A DNA stretch of 15,015 bases from CAWELS01 sp964468205. GTDB lineage: Bacteria; Acidobacteriota; Terriglobia; Bryobacterales; Bryobacteraceae. This document shows positions 14,281-15,015 of the stretch, in pieces (position 1 is the first letter of the stretch; each line of letters begins with the position of its first letter). The position numbers were made by a program, and so were the translations under genes. The notes beneath the pieces were generated by a model, which was given only the letters and a program-made list of their open reading frames with translations, was not told where the DNA came from and ran no database searches. The DNA is taken from assembly GCA_964468205.1 (NCBI GenBank), contig CAYXVG010000100.1:1-15015 (forward strand), given 5' to 3'.

Positions 14281-15015
14281 TCAGGGCGCAGGTTCTGAGC
14301 GTGCTGCCTGTATGCCCGAGTAGTATGCCTGATCCAGAGCATTCGCCGTCTCGCCGCAGTTCTGACAATCCCTCCCTTCCAGACGGGCCCGTTCGGCAAA
14401 AACCGCCGACGGCGCTCGTTCGACGTAGTCTTCCGGGATCTCGAATAGCAACGGGTCCGGTTCCCCAAGAGTGACCGACGTGACCTCGGTGATCGTCGAG
14501 CCGAGACGCGTCCCGTCTGAGCGACTCACAGTCACCACGGTCCGCAATGGAAAGCAGTCCAGTTCCGGCGCTAACAGAAGCTCTCGTTGAACCACCTCGC
14601 TGCGGCCGCCGCCGAAGTTCAGAGTCTCCCGGGTGACAGCACGGAGCACTCGGCGGCCAAGCATATTCTCTGAGACCGCCCGCGGCGATTCCAGCATCTC
14701 GCCAGGCAAAGTGCTCTCGCAGGAAGCTGAAGGCTTCATTTGCAGGGCGCGTTTTCGCGCCGGATGCAGCGGATAGGTCGTAATGGACTTGGTGAATGAA
14801 TCAACAGCCGTCCGGACGCCCGCATCCGGATCAAGAATCACCCTGTTGTTCACCGGCGATCCGTCCACCGCCTCCCGGAGATCCACGCTGGCTCCGTCGC
14901 CGCGGAACGCCGCGGCCGATAACGTGGTTGCGGTCAAATCACCGTCGGGGTCATAACTCCTAGCCTCGATCTTCGCCGTGAAAGCAGTTCTTTCCGTTCT
15001 CTCGGCTTGAAAAGC
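14281..15015 (-). CDS. Hypothetical protein, N-terminus beyond the window
   Basis: The frame is open from the stop at 14283-14281 to the right edge, giving at least 244 residues; the true start is outside. A TTG at 14937 is an internal codon, since the frame continues unbroken upstream with protein-like sequence (ERTAFTAKIEARSYDPDGDL). Visible parts: a repeated-strand region (RDG/DGS turns: VDGSPVNNRVILDPDAG), a variable middle, then GEPDPLLFEIPEDYVERAPS near the C-terminus, a phrase style I associate with secreted acidobacterial proteins of unknown function, and CQNCGE in the last 30 residues, a CxxC pair. No enzyme motif. I do not assign a function. It is convergent with the oxidoreductase gene. 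Confidence 0.75.
   Translation of the reverse strand, partial: AFQAERTERTAFTAKIEARSYDPDGDLTATTLSAAAFRGDGASVDLREAVDGSPVNNRVILDPDAGVRTAVDSFTKSITTYPLHPARKRALQMKPSASCESTLPGEMLESPRAVSENMLGRRVLRAVTRETLNFGGGRSEVVQRELLLAPELDCFPLRTVVTVSRSDGTRLGSTITEVTSVTLGEPDPLLFEIPEDYVERAPSAVFAERARLEGRDCQNCGETANALDQAYYSGIQAARSEPAP

Noticed and set aside
1..15015. CRISPR array, insertion sequence or prophage
   Set aside because: No regularly spaced repeats, transposase or integrase motif, or terminal inverted repeats are visible. The tRNA at the edge shows no duplicated 3' end inside the window.

Overview
The window is about 15 kb of high-GC bacterial chromosome, with most third codon positions G or C. The gene content fits a soil-type Acidobacteriota, possibly the Solibacter/Bryobacter group: Tat-exported sulfatase and Gfo/Idh/MocA oxidoreductase, a secreted RraA-like protein, a bacterial deoxyhypusine-synthase homologue, a histidine-type alkaline phosphatase, and a partial secreted-type protein of a style common in that phylum. 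The taxonomic call rests on remembered family distribution, not on a search. No insertion sequence, integrase, CRISPR array or phage gene is visible.

Layout. Positions 1-9677 are all on the minus strand. Reading in the direction of transcription, a phoA-type alkaline phosphatase (9677-8124) ends at a strong intrinsic terminator (8098-8073). A tightly overlapped three-gene operon follows: an unknown 276-aa protein, a Tat-exported sulfatase and a secreted RraA-like protein (7971-4834). A second unit begins at a good sigma70-like promoter (about 4792-4763): a small HTH-like protein, a deoxyhypusine-synthase-like enzyme, an MFS exporter and a secreted HExxH metallopeptidase joined to the MFS by an ATGA overlap. 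A secreted TlpA-type thiol-disulfide protein lies about 100 bp further on, and a tRNA-Arg(CCG) with its own candidate promoter closes this arm.

Positions 9865-14028 are on the plus strand: a secreted TPR protein divergent from phoA, a two-gene ABC-2 exporter (ATPase and permease, ATGA overlap) and a Tat-exported Gfo/Idh/MocA oxidoreductase. From 14281 to the right edge a minus-strand gene is cut by the window end, and a short coding-like remnant lies just beyond its stop.

Together the genes are mostly cell-envelope and periplasmic scavenging functions (phosphate monoesters, sulfate esters, exported oxidoreductase, protease, redox protein) plus two exporters. The least ordinary parts are the deoxyhypusine-synthase-like/MFS/peptidase operon, because Bacteria lack the eIF5A substrate of true DHS, and the unknown-sulfatase-RraA operon, in which an RraA fold carries an export signal. 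No gene-free stretch exceeds 300 bp; the two longest (10753-11044 and 14029-14280) are described. I found no clear multi-gene defence or mobile system.
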